NCBI GenBank assembly: GCA_036583965.1
Contig: JAZBQD010000022.1
Location: forward strand, 2,600,001-2,664,000
DNA length: 64,000 nt
Direction of reading: 5' to 3'
DNA from: Prunella strophiata
Lineage: Eukaryota > Chordata > Aves > Passeriformes > Prunellidae
Part shown: positions 1-13,800 of the stretch, piece after piece
Numbering within the stretch: position 1 is the first letter of the stretch
Layout: each line of letters starts with the position of its first letter
The notes under the pieces: model-generated
What the model saw: only the letters and a program-made list of their open reading frames with translations
Database searches by the model: none
What the model was told of the DNA's origin: nothing
Program-made: the position numbers and the translations under genes

Positions 1-1341
1 GGGGTGCCCGGGGACAGCCAGCCCCGAGCCCCGGGGTGCCCGGGGACAGCCCAGCCCCGAGCCCCGGGGTGCCCGGGGACAGCCCAGCCCCGAGCCCCGG
101 GGTGCCCGGGGACAGCCAGCCCCGAGCCCCGGGGTGCCCGGGGACAGCCAGCCCCGAGCCCCGGGGTGCCCGGGGACAGCCCAGCCCCGAGCCCCGGGGA
201 CAGCCAGCCCCGAGCCCCGGGGTGCCCGGGGACAGCCAGCCCCGAGCCCCGGGGTGCCCGGGGACAGCCAGCCCCGAGCCCCGGGGTGCCCGGGGACAGC
301 CAGCCCCGAGCCCCGGGGTGCCCGGGGACAGCCAGCCCCGAGCCCCGGGGTGCCCGGGGACAGCCAGCCCCGAGCCCCGGGGACAGCCAGCCCCGAGCCC
401 CGGGGTGCCCGGGGACAGCCCAGCCCCGAGCCCCGGGGTGCCCGGGGACAGCCCAGCCCCGAGCCCCGGGGTGCCCGGGGACAGCCCAGCCCCGAGCCCC
501 GGGGTGCCCGGGGACAGCCAGCCCCGAGCCCCGGGGTGCCCGGGGACAGCCCAGCCCCGAGCCCCGGGGACAGCCCAGCCCCGAGCCCCGGGGACAGCCC
601 AGCCCCGAGCCCCGGGGTGCCCGGGGACAGCCCAGCCCCGAGCCCCGGGGTGCCCGGGGACAGCCCAGCCCCGAGCCCCGGGGTGCCCGGGGACAGCCCA
701 GCCCCGAGCCCCGGGGTGCCCGGGGACAGCCCAGCCCCGAGCCCCGGGGACAGCCCAGCCCCGAGCCCCGGGGTGCCCGGGGACAGCCCAGCCCCGAGCC
801 CCGGGGACAGCCCAGCCCCGAGCCCCGGGGTGCCCGGGGACAGCCCAGCCCCGAGCCCCGGGGACAGCCCAGCCCCGAGCCCCGGGGTGCCCGGGGACAG
901 CCCAGCCCCGAGCCCCGGGGACAGCCCAGCCCCGAGCCCCGGGGACAGCCCAGCCCCGAGCCCCGGGGACAGCCCAGCCCCGAGCCCCGGGGTGCCCGGG
1001 GACAGCCCAGCCCCGAGCCCCGGGGACAGCCCAGCCCCGAGCCCCGGGGTGCCCGGGGACAGCCCAGCCCCGAGCCCCGGGGACAGCCAGCCCCGAGCCC
1101 CGGGGTGCCCGGGGACAGCCAGCCCCGAGCCCCGGGGACAGCCCAGCCCCGAGCCCCGGGGTGCCCGGGGACAGCCCAGCCCCGAGCCCCGGGGACAGCC
1201 CAGCCCCGAGCCCCGGGGTGCCCGGGGACAGCCAGCCCCGAGCCCCGGGGACAGCCCAGCCCAGCCCCGAGCCCCGGGGTGCCCGGGGACAGCCCAGCCC
1301 CGAGCCCCGGGGTGCCCGGGGACAGCCCAGCCCCGAGCCCC
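1..1341. repeat. GC-rich minisatellite (VNTR), 33/34-bp and 24/25-bp units
   Basis: Head-to-tail units contain AGCCCCGAGCCCCGGGG, followed in the long form by TGCCCGGGG and ACAGCC(C). Long (about 33-34 bp) and short (about 24-25 bp) units alternate irregularly, and single-C length variants shift the frame. It begins at or before the window edge, so its left limit is unknown. The unit lacks stop codons, which explains the overlapping reading frames of 470-557 codons on the + strand; these are not proteins. The G-runs on either strand could form quadruplexes. Confidence 0.97.
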
Positions 1342-1343
1342 TC

Positions 1344-1366
1344 TTTTTTTTTTTTTTTTTTTTTTT
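1344..1366. repeat. T23 homopolymer interrupting the VNTR
   Basis: Twenty-three consecutive T sit between GAGCCCCTC and CGTTGGGACAGCC, after which the VNTR resumes for about 60 bp. No target-site duplication is visible, so this does not look like a retroposed tail. It may be an assembly or polymerase artefact at a hard GC-rich template. Confidence 0.9.
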
Positions 1367-1368
1367 CG

Positions 1369-1620
1369 TTGGGACAGCCCAGCCCCGAGCCCCGGGGTGC
1401 CCGGGGACAGCCCAGCCCAGCCCCGAGCCCCGCGCTCCGCCGCCCGGAGCCGCAGCTGTTGCTCGGGTGGGGACGCGGCGCTCGCCCCGTGGAGCTGCCG
1501 GGCATCCTCAGCACCGGGCTGCAGCCAGCGGCTCCTCTGCTCAGCAGGGTGATGCTCGGAGCTCCTCGGGGCTGGGCGTTATTCGCATGGGAGGCTCCTG
1601 CTCGCACTGCAGAGACTTGG
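1369..1620. promoter_or_regulatory. CpG-rich segment after the VNTR (possible 5' end of a gene)
   Basis: The last VNTR units run into a unique CpG-rich stretch (about 1,425-1,580; for example GCGCTCCGCCGCCCGG and GACGCGGCGCTCGCCCCG). CpG density falls to the genome-typical low level by about 1,620. It could be the right edge of the GPSM1 CpG island or first exon. I could not find the expected first-exon peptide ending in an Arg codon with a donor, so the assignment is weak. Confidence 0.4.
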
Positions 1621-1657
1621 AGGCTCAGCTTTGAAACTGAGAAATTCACACAGGGTT

Positions 1658-1673
1658 GGGGGGGGGGGGGGGG
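1658..1673. repeat. G16 homopolymer
   Basis: Sixteen consecutive G follow CACAGGGTT. It is a length-unstable simple repeat at the end of the CpG-rich region. Confidence 0.9.
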
Positions 1674-1674
1674 A

Positions 1675-4600
1675 TAGCTCCTGGCTGTTTGGCGTTCATT
1701 CTCTTCATTTAGATCAAAACTGGCAAACGCTAAACCCAGAGAGGACTAAATGAGTGACTTTGAGGCCTTACAGCGTTGTTCATGCTGTTCAGCATTGTGT
1801 TTTATTTCTCCTCTAGCAGTCTGAAGTGGAGGTGATGCAGTGGCTGGGCTAGAGGGCTAAAAAAGCCCAAGAATGCTTGAGTTCTATGGGATATAGTAGC
1901 TTTTCACCAATTCTCTTTGCAGGCTCTGCAGTAATTAGCACAGCAGCAAGTGGGTTGTCTGCTTTAATGAGTGTTGGTTCATTAGGGTGGGCAGCAGGTG
2001 TTTCTTGGTTATGTTGTGTTGTAGAGCAACTCCAGGGAAAAAGGAGGCAGCAGAGTTAATATCATTGCTCTGCCTACTCTGGTGGAGCTAGAGCTGGGGA
2101 GAAACCTGCTGGATTTGAACCAGACTTGGGCTTCTTCTTTCTTTCTCTTTGTTTTTCATGGAAACTTTTTGGGGACTAGATTTTGGTCACTTTTGCAAAG
2201 GAAATTTTAGCAGGAGACTGCTTATCACAAATGTGTGCCTGCACATGAGCTCTGCTCCCAGCTGCTGGGGAAGAGAAATGGGAAGAATTTTCCTGTGGCT
2301 TATCTGGGTGGCTCTGGCAGGGCATGTTGTTTTACAAGTTTCTGCTGTGCCTTTTAGGCCTTGAAAGCAAGTGCTGGTGGAGTTTCTGTCCCTACTGCTC
2401 TGCAAAATAAGTGGTAACTTAGTTTCTTCCTTAATTTCACTTTTTATGCAGTGCAGAAACTTGAGGGTGAATTCAGTGGCTCTGTCTTGTGTGATGGGTG
2501 GAACCTCAGCTGACTGGGACTAAAAATCCAGTAACTGCTACTAAAATCTTAATATCTAGGGTTTTCTTTTTGCCTGGGAGCATTCATTGAGGTGTAAGAA
2601 CTGCAGAAGGTACCTGTGCAGGCAGGAGAGCTGAGGAAGGTATTTTCCTTCTAGGAAACAGGGCAAGGTGGGGAGAGAACATGCCAAAAATGAAAGTGTT
2701 TATTCATTTTATTACATCCTTTAGTGGTTCCCTAAATTCAACCCCTCCTAAACAAAGGCATGTGCTCTGTTGTGCTGGCAGCAAATGATCTGGGTGCTGA
2801 CTGGGCCAAACATCTCTATTTACAGATACTGGAGTCAAAAGTTTTGCTACAGCAGTAATACACCACAACCCAGGCTGTTTCTGCCCCTGTGACTGCATTT
2901 TCTCACCTTTCTGATGCCTTTTGCTGCACAGAGCTGTGGAGTTTCAGGGAGGAGTTGTTGGAAGTCCAGGGCTTTGGAAGTTGTGGCTCTGCAGGGCTGT
3001 GGGGTGTGTCTGTGGGGTCAGCTCCTGGTGTGGGGTCACTGCTGGGCTTGTTGGAATTGTCCAGTTCTGTGGTTGTGCTCCTCACATTTCAGCTGCCCAA
3101 GTTCTGTGTGAGCCTGAGTTACTGCTTTACCTTCCATGGGGTTTAGGGCTGGTGTTAATTTAAGTGCATTAATTCAGCTGTGTGTAACCTCTGAGGACTT
3201 GTTGGGCAGAAAAGGGGTTGTGGGAGCTGTGAAATACCTGCTGGCAGCAGGTGTCCTGCTCTTCTCCACTGCTGCAGGTGCTCTAACCTGCCCTTTTGTG
3301 CTGCCTGGCTCACTTTGAAGGTTTAGGAAGCACCAAATCCATCCAATGGTTCCCCTGGACCTGTGGAGAGTGACAACTCATGCTGGGGACATGTCCACTG
3401 TTGTCCAGAGTGCTCCTCTGGATTTTAAAACCCTTGTTTTAAAAGGCCCCTCTGGAGATTTCTGGGTCTGGGAGGGAGACATGGACAGTGTCCTGGGGAA
3501 ACCCTCACTTGTCCTGCACTGACATCATGGAGATGGTATTGATCCCACCCAGAAAGAACATTAGATAATGCTGCAGTCAGTCCAGAAATGCATCAATCTG
3601 CCCTGAGAACTCAGATGAAAGCACACCTTTCCCTTCCCCAGCTCTCTGCTCTCCTGCAGGCTCTGTTTTCCAAAGCACTCCTGGCTTTTGTGATGTTTAC
3701 AAACTTTCCTTGATTGTGTCACAAACAGTCCCCATCTCGCTCATTAGTGTCACCAGGGTGAGGACCTGACCTGAATGTGCATCGGGCAATTAGAGAGTGC
3801 TCTGAGCACCACGGAGCTCAGGGAGAGGAGGCTCCTTCCTCCTGTTCTGCTGGGGAAACTGGGGTGCAGAAATTGCTGGAATTCTGACATGGAAGGCAGT
3901 GAGAGAGGGCACAACTCAGCCTGGTGGTTGAGGCAGAGTAAACTGGGCTTTGCAAAGCAAACTGGGGAGAAAATCCACTTCTGAGGTGGATTTGTTCTTT
4001 GTTTTGTGTGTCACCAAGGGATAACAATACCTGTGAAATAATTGGTATTTTCCCCAGTTCTTGTAAAGTAAACTCACACAACTTTTGAATCTGGACTTTA
4101 TATAAGGCTAGCAGCTATTTTCTTTCCAAGAGGTGGTATTTAATTGTATCTGCCTGAGGTGAAAATTAGCACCAGCAACAGTGCTGGGTTTGGAAAAGTG
4201 CAATCAGCTTCCTCTGTGGGATTGGGAAAGGGCTCAGGTGCACTACCAAAAAGCTGGGAATGACCATTTGCTCTCTGTTTACTCTGTAGATTAAACTTGA
4301 AATTGTTTATCACATTTCTGAATGCTGGTTCAGAAGCTTCTGAAAGATTCTGATTTTTCTTCTGTTGGCAATCTCCACCAGGCAGAAGGACGTGTGAAAC
4401 AGGACAAACAGTTTCTAAAATAGCTGTGCTGCATAATAGCTGGCCTGAGCAAAAATTATATGATAGCTTAGCAGGCAGTGCTGGCTTTGTTGACATCTGT
4501 CTTGGGATGTTCTGAACTTTTCCCTTGTACTTGCAGCTCTGGTGAAGTCATGTGGGCATCCCAAAGTGGAGCCAGGCAGGACATGAGTGCCCACCTCAGC

Positions 4601-7600
4601 AGGGAGAGGGATCCTTCTGGGCAGACCTGGGGCTTGGTGCTTTGCAGGTTTCCCCAGTATTCTGGGCATCCTTTTTGGTTCTTCTGTGTCTCACCCCGTG
4701 GGATGTGGGGAGAGCAGCTCTGTCCCTGCTGCCCCTGCTCTCCCCAGGGACAGGGCTGTGCTTTGTGCCTGGCACAGAGGGATCCTGCTCTGCCCCTGCC
4801 CTGGAGGTGCTGCTGCAATGCAAACACTTCTTGTCCTCAGGGCTCTGTGCACGTGTAAATGGAGTGAGCTGATGCTCTGCCTTCTCCTGAGCTGCTTGTT
4901 GTGCCTCTCCTGGGTAGCAGCAGTCCCTCTGGATGCTTCTACCCCCAAATCCTGTGCCCTGTATGGGATGTTTGTGCCAGGCAGACCAGAAAGAGAACGT
5001 TGTGCCTTGGCCACGTGTTTGTGGTTATTCCAAGTTAGCCTCTGAGTCAGCTGAAGTCAGATCAGTTTGTGACTGGGCTGTGGCCTGAGGACACCCCTCA
5101 AAGCCAGTTTTCTGTGAGATAAATATTAATAATCACACCAGGGCTGGGTCTGGAAGCAGCTGTGACCCTTCCCACCTGGGATGCTGGCTGTGAGGCAGGA
5201 GGGAGCTGAGCTACCCAGAGCTCCATGCCCAGCTGCTCAGGTGCCTTTTGCTGCCTCTTGCATTGGTTTCTGGCTGGGAAAGTGTCTCCAGGAGCTCGTG
5301 GCCAGCAGGAGAGGAGGGACACTGGAAAGAGTTCCTGTAAGCAAGGAGATTGGTGTTTGGATCATGGTGATTGGTGCAGCTTTTGTTCACTCCAAGAGTG
5401 GTGGGTCCTGTTCTGGCTCCAGGTCCTGTCAGAGCTCTGACAGGAGCTGCTTATGCCACAGGAAAATCCTGTGTGTGATTAATTCCTGTTTTCCTGGAGG
5501 ATGTGGCCAATTAGAGATCTGCTGCCCCTTATTTTCAAAGTTAGGGGAAGCAGTGCCTGTTACACCAAAGGATGAAAATGTGTTATGAAAGCTGAGAAAT
5601 TGATTTGTTATAGAAGAGTGATTTTTAAATCCTTTTTGGCTCTTCCTCTCCTTGAGCCAAATGCAGCTGGACCATGCCCACTCTGGGGACAGGACCAGGC
5701 TGCACAGCTCCCTTGGCATTGCCCTCCTCCAGCTCAGTGATGAGTGTCCCAGACATTGCATTTTTTCCTGATATATTACATAAACCACAGGGGAAAGCCT
5801 TGCCTTGGTGGTGCCTTGAGGATGAGCAAAGTCACAGCCAGAAGCAGAAAGGCTTAAAATTGGAAATGCTGGTGAAAGTCTGGGGAATCAACTTCTCCCT
5901 GATCCAGGCCTCAGGTTTGGAGGGAGCATCTGCAGGAGGCAGGTAGGAGGGGAGGTTTTTAGGGGCTGGCAGTGATGGAATGGCTTTGTTAGTTTGTTAA
6001 AGGAAATTCATCAGGATGGAAGATCCTGCCTGGGTTCAGACCTGTGGAGTGTCTGTGAGTTCCTGTTAAAGCAGGAGGGCTCAGGTGTGCCCTGAGGGGT
6101 GACATTGCCACCTCTGAATTCTCTGTGCCTGGAGCTGGAGTGAGAGCAGGGGTGGGACAGGGGGTCCCTGCAGGACCACCCTGCTGCCACCTGCCCTGAG
6201 CCTGGCCTGTGTCCTGGATCCTTCCAGATGTGCCTCCCTTCATCTGTGCTGCTTTAGCACGTCCCCAGGACACAGCTTTGTCACTGCTCCCTTTGCTTTG
6301 AGCTCCCCACAGAGCAGATGCTGCTGTGTCTCAAGCCCCATCTCCCCAGCTCTCATGCTCCTGTTTTCCCCTCCGTGCTCTCCAGCAGAGCAGGACTTTG
6401 GTACTGGAGAACACAAAGTGTATTTTTGTTGTGGTATGTTGATTTCTTGCTGTCTCATGATTTTGCACTGGAGGTGTCCAGACTTGCTTGCAGAACAGGT
6501 TTGAACTCTGTCAGGTCTAACACTGCAAGAAGCCACAAGCAGCAAGTTTCTGAAAGTGGAGAGAGGGATTTTACTGAACTCTTGATGCTGTTCTGCTTGA
6601 AGAGCAATTTTATCTCCAGCTTGCTCTCAGGTGTATCTGGTGCTGTGTCCCATCCCTCCCATCCCAGTCCTGCTCTCTGTGCCCCTTTGATCAGCCAGGC
6701 CAGCTTCCAGAATTCCACTCCCCTGTTATAAAATCCTTTGCCCACCAAAGCCATGAAACCCAAATTCCTGCTGCTCTGGGCACACAGGCTGAGTGTCCAA
6801 ACCACAAAGTGGGGCTGTTGAATTCTAGGCCTGGGCTATTTATATTGTCAGTGGGAAAGCTTTTCATTGACCCAGCTGCTCCCTCCCTAAAGATACTTTT
6901 AATTAAATGTTATTTGACAGATCTGACTTTCTAATTGGCTTAGATTTAACTGGTATAAATGGGATTTTTTTTTTCCTCACTGAAATCTGAAGAAAGTAGG
7001 AATCATTTTGTTGGAAGGCTATTTGCATTCAGAGTCACATCCATCTGTTGTTTAATGTAATAAGCTAATACAGTGGGGGGGAAAAAAAAATCCAACCCCC
7101 CCCCCAACCAGAAATTCAAGATCCCTGCCAGTGCTTGGTGAGGAGAGGGTGAAAGGGACACGGCTGCCTCAGCTTTGGAGCTCTCTAAACAATGCCCAGC
7201 AATGTTATGCAACTGCCTAGGGAAGGAAGTGAAAAATTATCATTACAGTGCAGTTTCAAGGGCAGTATTAAATGAGCAATTTGCAGCACAGCTCTGTACT
7301 TAAGTCACTTAACTCCCTTCTCCTGAGATAAAATTAACAGGGCTGGTTGAGGACAACAGCCATGACCTCTGTTCCACCAGGAGAGGGGCACAGACAGGCT
7401 CTGTTTAGAACTGAATCTGAGGTGTGGGACTGAGAACCTTCAGAGTGGGCAGCCAAACCCAAACCAATGTCATGGCCTGATCCTGGAAGTGCCTGAGGGA
7501 TGATCCCTGTCCCACTGAAGCCTGGAAAGGGGGGACAAGCATCTGCTGAAGCACCTCACTGATACCTGCTCTTCCTTATTTCAGTGGAAGGGATAAGAAG

Positions 7601-10600
7601 ACCCTCTGCAAGGCCCTGGACACTGGAGCAGCAGCAAACCCCTGAATTAATGGTTTGGAAAGCAGTGCTGCTGTCTGTTCAGTACCTTCAGGGTAGGAGT
7701 AAATAGCTTGAAAATCTATTCCCAGTTTGCTTTCAGCAAGAGGGTTTTGCCTGAGGATGGCAGGCCCTGGAACCACAGGTGTTTCCTTTCTGACTCTGAG
7801 ATTACACAGGATCCATCCAAAGAAGCTTCACCTTCTGCTGTGAACCAGTAGCTCTGTGCAGCTGCTACCCCTGGAGGGATTTTTGGAAGAGGAATATTGG
7901 ATTGTCTTGGCTTCCCTCAAGCTTTTCTGTTACCCTTTGCTCTTCCACCCTCTGGAGCAGCCAGAGGGGCTCCTCACTGGGAATTAGGGGCTAATGCAAG
8001 AGAAAGGCCAAGAAAAAGGACTTAAATGGGGAAAACACTAATAACACAGCTCAGTGTAAGAGCTGTTTCATGCTCCACCTGGGAGCAGATGTTTTTGTCT
8101 TGGAAGCTGCTTTTAAAAATGCATGGGCAGGGCTGGGAGCTGTCAGTTCTGTCTGCAGCTGGCTCTGAGCTGCACAAGGTGGCTGCTGGAGGCTTCTCTG
8201 AGCACACAGGGCTCCCTCCTGCCCTGGGCACCCTGCTCTGCTGCCCTCACACTTTCTGGCTGCCAGGGGGCAGAGCTGGCTCCTGAGAAAGGAGCCCTGT
8301 CCTGGGTGCTGTGGCTGCAGGTCCAGCTGCTGATCTGGGACAGCTTGCCTGCTTTGCAGCCCCTCCCTGGGAGGATTGGCTTCTCTTGCAGGACTGCAGC
8401 AGCCTCAGCACGAGGAGATCAGCTTTGCCACAGGGCAGCACAAATAATGAATGGTTGAGCTGAGCCCCCAGGGGAAGCCCCAAGCCACTGCTGGGACGTG
8501 GTCCCTGTGTGTGGTGGAGTTTCTCCATGCCTTGATGAGCAGAGCTGCACAAATGTGCATTCCCAGGTACAACAGAGGGCTGTGCTGTACCAAGTGCCTG
8601 CCCAGTTCTGTTCCCAGGACTTTGCTGACACTCCTGTGGTTTTGCAGAGCACTGGGCTGTATTTGCTCTGGGGGTGTCACAGCAGGTGCCATTTGAGTGT
8701 TCACCTCTACCTGGTGCTGCCTCCTTGGGCACTTTGGTGTGAATTGCTGTGACTTTTTGACAGACTTTTTCCTGTGCTCTGGAGCAGCTTCAGCCCAAAT
8801 CAGTTAGTTGTGGGAGAAGTTTCTTCTGTGATCCACGCTGCAGAGTTGAGGTGGCACTTTGTGCACTCCATCTGTGGAATATCCATTCGTGCCTGAGGAG
8901 AGCTGGGAAGTGCTGATTAATACTCCTCTCTCTGGGGCTATCTGTTAATTACTGTTATTCATGGCTTGTGTGATGGTGCTGAGTGGATCCTGGCAGGGTT
9001 GCATCCATTCCAGGGTTTCAGAGTGCGTGGTAAACACCAGTGTTTTATTGCAGCTTTTCTGGGAAATACTGTTCCTGTTTTCAAGGGTGGGAAATTGTAT
9101 GGCCTTCAGGGTGAAAGAGAACAGGGGTGGTAAAACTGGGAGCTGAATGTCCTGACTCCCACTCCTTTCCTCCAGCACTTCCTCACCCACGTCAGAGTGA
9201 GGGTAATTGTGCTAATTGTGAGTTGGAGACCTTGGCTTTGTCCTTCACTGCTGGGCACTGCAGCACTGGTGTCACACGAAATTACAGTGGCTCTGCTGTT
9301 CTAACAGGGAGCAGAAAGTTGTTTAGGAGGAAGTTACCAGCTGGTGAATTAAAGACCAGGCTCTGCCTGTTTACAAGGTGTCCCTTGCAAGGGGAACACT
9401 GCAGACACAGGAGAAAGAGCAGCCTGGGTGGCCCTGGGCTCTGGTCACTGTGAAGAGCCCAGAGCCAGGGCTTGAAGAAGGCAGAACAGCCCTGAGTGCT
9501 CAGGCACCTGTGACTCCAGGAGTTCCCTGTCTCTCAGGCTTTGAGAAGAGAGCAGTTAATTTAAAAAGGAAAGCAATATTCCCTGTCAGAAAATCCTGCA
9601 AGTTAAATTGTGTGAGTGACTGGAGCTGCCCTGCCTTGGGGGTGGCTGTCTTTTGGGGTATGGTGAAAGATGGAGAGAGAAAAGCACACATCTGTAGTTC
9701 CAGTCGGGCAGAGGGGATTTGGGATGGGCAGGAGCTGCCAGGGCTTTGAGGAGGGTCCTGTCCTTCCTGTCCTTGTGCACTCACCATCTCCCAGCTGGTG
9801 CTGCAGCAGCAACAGCCCCTTTTTTTAGCAGCTGTCTGCAGAGATTTGTATGGAGGAAATGCTCTGGGGATTGGATCTTGCTGCAAAACACAGAGGCCAT
9901 CAGATTCAGCTTGTTTATCAGCCAAGCCTGCTGCAGCATGAAGGCAGGAATACAAACCACCAGCGACTGGCAAATGGAAATATCGAGCTTCCTAAGCCAT
10001 GGCTGGTTCTCTTTTTCCCCTGACAAACAAGCCCTTGTGATTTCCAGCTTGGGAAGCCCACAGGCCAACATCTCATGGTGCTTGAGTGGAGACTTACACC
10101 CATAAAAGCAGCTGAATGTCCTGGAATTGTGATCCTCCACGTGTACCTCCAGGCATTTCCTGCCCTCCGAGTTCAGCTCCTGCATGGGTCTAAATAATAA
10201 AACATATGAGTTCACTGCCATGTGCCCAGAATTTTAAGGCTGCAGCCCTTGGCCAGCTCTTGTATGAATTGCTTCCATCAGGGCAGTAATCCAGGAAACT
10301 CAGAGCAGGAACTGCTTGGCTGATGGAAGTCTGTGGTTTGGTGCCTTGCTGGGTAAAGCCAGGGGAGAAAGGCAAAGCTGCTGTTTTCTGTGTGATCTTC
10401 CCTTTGGGAGGGCAGGCAGGGAGAGTTCCAGCAGGTACCACAGGCTCTGAGGAGATGCTGGTCCACAGGGAGCTTCTGCAGGGAGCTCAGGTGTCTGAGG
10501 AGTTAATAATGAAATGACTGAAAATACTCACATTTTCCTCTGCTGTTCTGAAGAAAAGAAAAACTCACTCTGCTAGATGTTCTCTCCAGTAAAACCATCC

Positions 10601-10800
10601 TTTGGCACCAGTGGCTTTTGGCAGAAAGTTGTCACCAGCTGTGCCAGTGAGTGACCACTTTGCAGAAGGGACCAGCAGCAGATCTGTCACATCAGGATGA
10701 GGAGTGAGCACAGAAAAATGTTGTGCTCCCTGCTGAGCAAAGGGATTCTCCTGTGGTGGTGGGAATCCCTTCCTGAACAGCCCTGGGTGAGGTTCCCCCA
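1675..10800. other. Non-coding DNA upstream of the TPR exons (part 1)
   Basis: No recognisable exon, RNA gene or intact mobile element was seen on either strand. Frames here are short and overlap on both strands without family similarity. There are AT-rich patches near 6,880-7,080 (with short A and C runs around 7,080-7,105). It is probably GPSM1 intron 1 or 5' flanking DNA. Confidence 0.6.
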
Positions 10801-10892
10801 CTGGCCATCAAGTGAAACTCTTAACCAGGCTGAGATGAAATTCATATTTGCACCTTAATCTCGTCTGAGCATTTTCAAGTGCTGGAAGTTAA
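10801..10892. repeat. Dispersed 92-bp repeat, copy 1
   Basis: This segment (starting CTGGCCATCAAGTGAAACTC) recurs at 15,008-15,099 in the same orientation with about 4 mismatches in 92 bp. The flanks are unrelated. The family is not recognised; it may be a small interspersed element or a local duplication. Confidence 0.85.
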
Positions 10893-13800
10893 AAACAAAT
10901 CACTGGTTTTCTGGGGGCTCCAAGGCCATGTTCTGAGGACAGAGCTCACCTGCCCAGGGCAGCTGTGTGAGCAGCAGCTCAGGAGGGGAGGGGAAGGAAG
11001 GGAAGGCAGGAGATGCTTTGCAGCCCTGGCTCCAGACAGAACTGAGTCATTTGTCGAGGCTGACACTCTCAGAGCTGCTTGCCTGAGGCTGGCATGGCTC
11101 AGGCAGGAGAGTGAGGATGCAGCCATCCAGATACACACAGAGGAGAGAAAAGTAACAGCTCCCAACATGTGACTGCAATGGAAGTAAAAAAAAAAAGCCA
11201 TCCCCAATTAAAGCCATGTGTGTTGGTGGATGGAAGTGCTCCTGCAAGGCTGGTGGAGGCTGTTTGTGCAGCACAAATGCAGCAGCTCTGGAATGCCCTG
11301 GATTGGAACAGGCAGGCTCCTCCAGCACATGAAATCCCTGTGGAAACAGAGCTCCCCCAGCCCAGCACCCTCAGGGGTTAAGGTAAGAGCTGTCTTGTCA
11401 GCTGTCTCCTCCTCCCTGTCCCTGCTCCTGAAGCACATTTTCCATGCAGCCTGGTGCTGTGCCATGTGTTTTTTTCACTGCTGGATGATGATGATGTCTC
11501 TGTGCTGGAGCAGAGATTTTCTTTTTCTGCAGACATGCATAATTCAGTTGTCAGGATAAATGGGCTCTCTGGATTTGGGCATGTGTGTGAGCCTGATGCT
11601 GGATCCTCCCTTCCCTCACCAGTGTGAGGCAGGAGGGGAGCAGGGAATTCTCCCAGAGCTCCAGAGCAGCAGCCTGTGCTCTGTAAACTCATTGCAGTAC
11701 CTGTGAGATTGCAAGAAGGATCTAAATTAAACCCAGAACAGGCCTGTGGAGAGAAGCATTCTGGCTGTGTTTGGGAAGACTTTTCAGGAAACATGATGTT
11801 GGTACAAACTCCTGCTGTGGGAGAACAGGACCAGAGCCCACTTCACACATCAAGGATGTGATCTACATGACAAACTCTTCTCAAAATTTGTGTTTGCTGC
11901 TGTTTACACCTGTGATTGAGCTGCACTGTGCCACAGTGTGAGAGCCAAACTGATGTGGTGTGTGGGGAGGAGCAGGACCTGCCTCCCTGTGCTTTGATTT
12001 GCACAGAAGCGTTTCCAGGGTAGATGTTTTCCACGGAGCCATACTGGGACAGAAGTGCTAAAATCTGGGGGGATGTGGTGGAGGATTCAGTCCCACAGTG
12101 CTGTGGAAGCAGGGAGAGCAGCCTGCAGGATGCTGGAGGGTTCCCTGAGAGGCAGCAGACACCCAGCCCAGTGCCAGACAGCAGGGCTGCTCCGTGGAGG
12201 AGCAGAGCTGAGTGGAATTCTCACCTTGGGACCACGTGGCTTTCTGGGACTCCTGCCATGCTTGGATTTGGGGGCTTCCCACCTGTGGGATGCATAGATT
12301 TTTTTTTTTCACAGTGCCACAGAGTGCCCTGAAGTACTTTTGGTGCTGGTGTGCTGGGTTTGGGTTTGCACTGAGGAGCAGTTTTAGAGATGCTGGCAAG
12401 GGTTGCAGTGGACACCTGGCTGATATTTGAGCTCCTGGGGAGCCTCTTCCCTTGTTTTTCAGACAGATGTGGAGTTATCTTTACAAAATCTGGAGGGATG
12501 CCCTGTGGCTGTGTAACAGCCAGGGGGAGGGCAGTGTCCAGTGTGAGCTCTTGTTCTCTTGGCCTTCTAAACCCACAAGTGTCTCTGGGCTGATGCCTGA
12601 TTTTTGGCACCCCTGGAATTTTCAGGGAGAGCACAACAATGCTTTAAACAGCCCTTCTGAGCAGGAGACAGCTGCAGAAAAACAATGTCAAATTGGTGCA
12701 GTCTGCTGTGCTGCAGCTTTGCCAACAGCAATCTGTCCTGGTGGCTGGCAGTGCTGGAGAGAGCCACCTTTGTGAATCCCTCTGGTCTGGGCACTCAGGG
12801 CTGTAATCACTGAGGGAGGGACAAGCACAGGCTCTCCCTGGTGTGCTCTGGCTGGATTTCACCCTCCTCACAGGCTTTACCAGATGGTCATTTGAAAAAG
12901 AAGTTGCTGCATGTTTGGAATCACTGGATTTGGCTGGTTCCTGCAATTTGCTCTTCAGAGAGCTCTGCAGGAAGTGCAAGGGCCAGGTTTGTGCTGGCTC
13001 TGTCACTGAGGTCCCATCCAAGCCCCTTCCAGGTGCAAGTGCTGCTGAGCATCCTTAGTGTTGTCCTGGTGAGCTGGGATGGCTCAGCAGCTCCCTGGCA
13101 TGGCCCAGCTCAGGCTGGGAGTTCTCTGGTGCATCCCAAGGGCTCCTCTCTCTTGGCCTGGAAGCCTTGGCTTGGGGCTGGGGGAAGCAGAAGAGACAGG
13201 AAGGGAGCAGAACCAAGTTGGCTCCAGGCTGCTGTGGAGTCAGTGGAAAAAGCTGTGGTGTGAACTTTGTCATGGTTTCCTTTTCTGCTGCATCACGGTG
13301 CCGGTCCCACTGCCCTGAGCACAGTCTGTGGTTTGCAGGGGCTGTGGGCAGGAAGGAGGCACCAGGAGGGGACTGGGTGCAGCCTCCAGCTGCTGCAGGA
13401 GCTTTGGGATGAGGTGGGACATGGGCAGGAGCCTGGGGCAGGCAGAGGTGGCTCCTTTGGCTGGCTGGGCTTGGCTGTAACGCAGTCCCTGCTGTTTCTG
13501 GGGCTTGGCAGCACCTTTTCCATGCACAGTTGTTTTCCTGCTGCAGGCAGGAGCAACTGGCAGGCTGAGAGAGGAAGGAGAAGTGGGGGCTGCAGCTGGA
13601 GGGGTTTCCAGGCAGCTTGAATGGAGAATAGACTGGGCCTGTGGGGAAACAAGCCTTGCTTTCACTCGAGAAGGTTGTGCAGGAAGGGAAACCTCACACA
13701 GCCTGTGCAGCTGCCCAGAACAACTGGGACCATTGTGCTGGTGGCACTTGTGGAGCTGAGCTTGCCCCTGCCAGCAGCTGGGGGTGGCAGGACCCTGGGG

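Noticed and set aside
4..1677. 557-, 532- and 472-codon plus-strand frames rich in Pro/Gly/Arg
   Set aside because: They are translations of the GC-rich VNTR in all three frames. The frame even crosses a T-run and a G-run.
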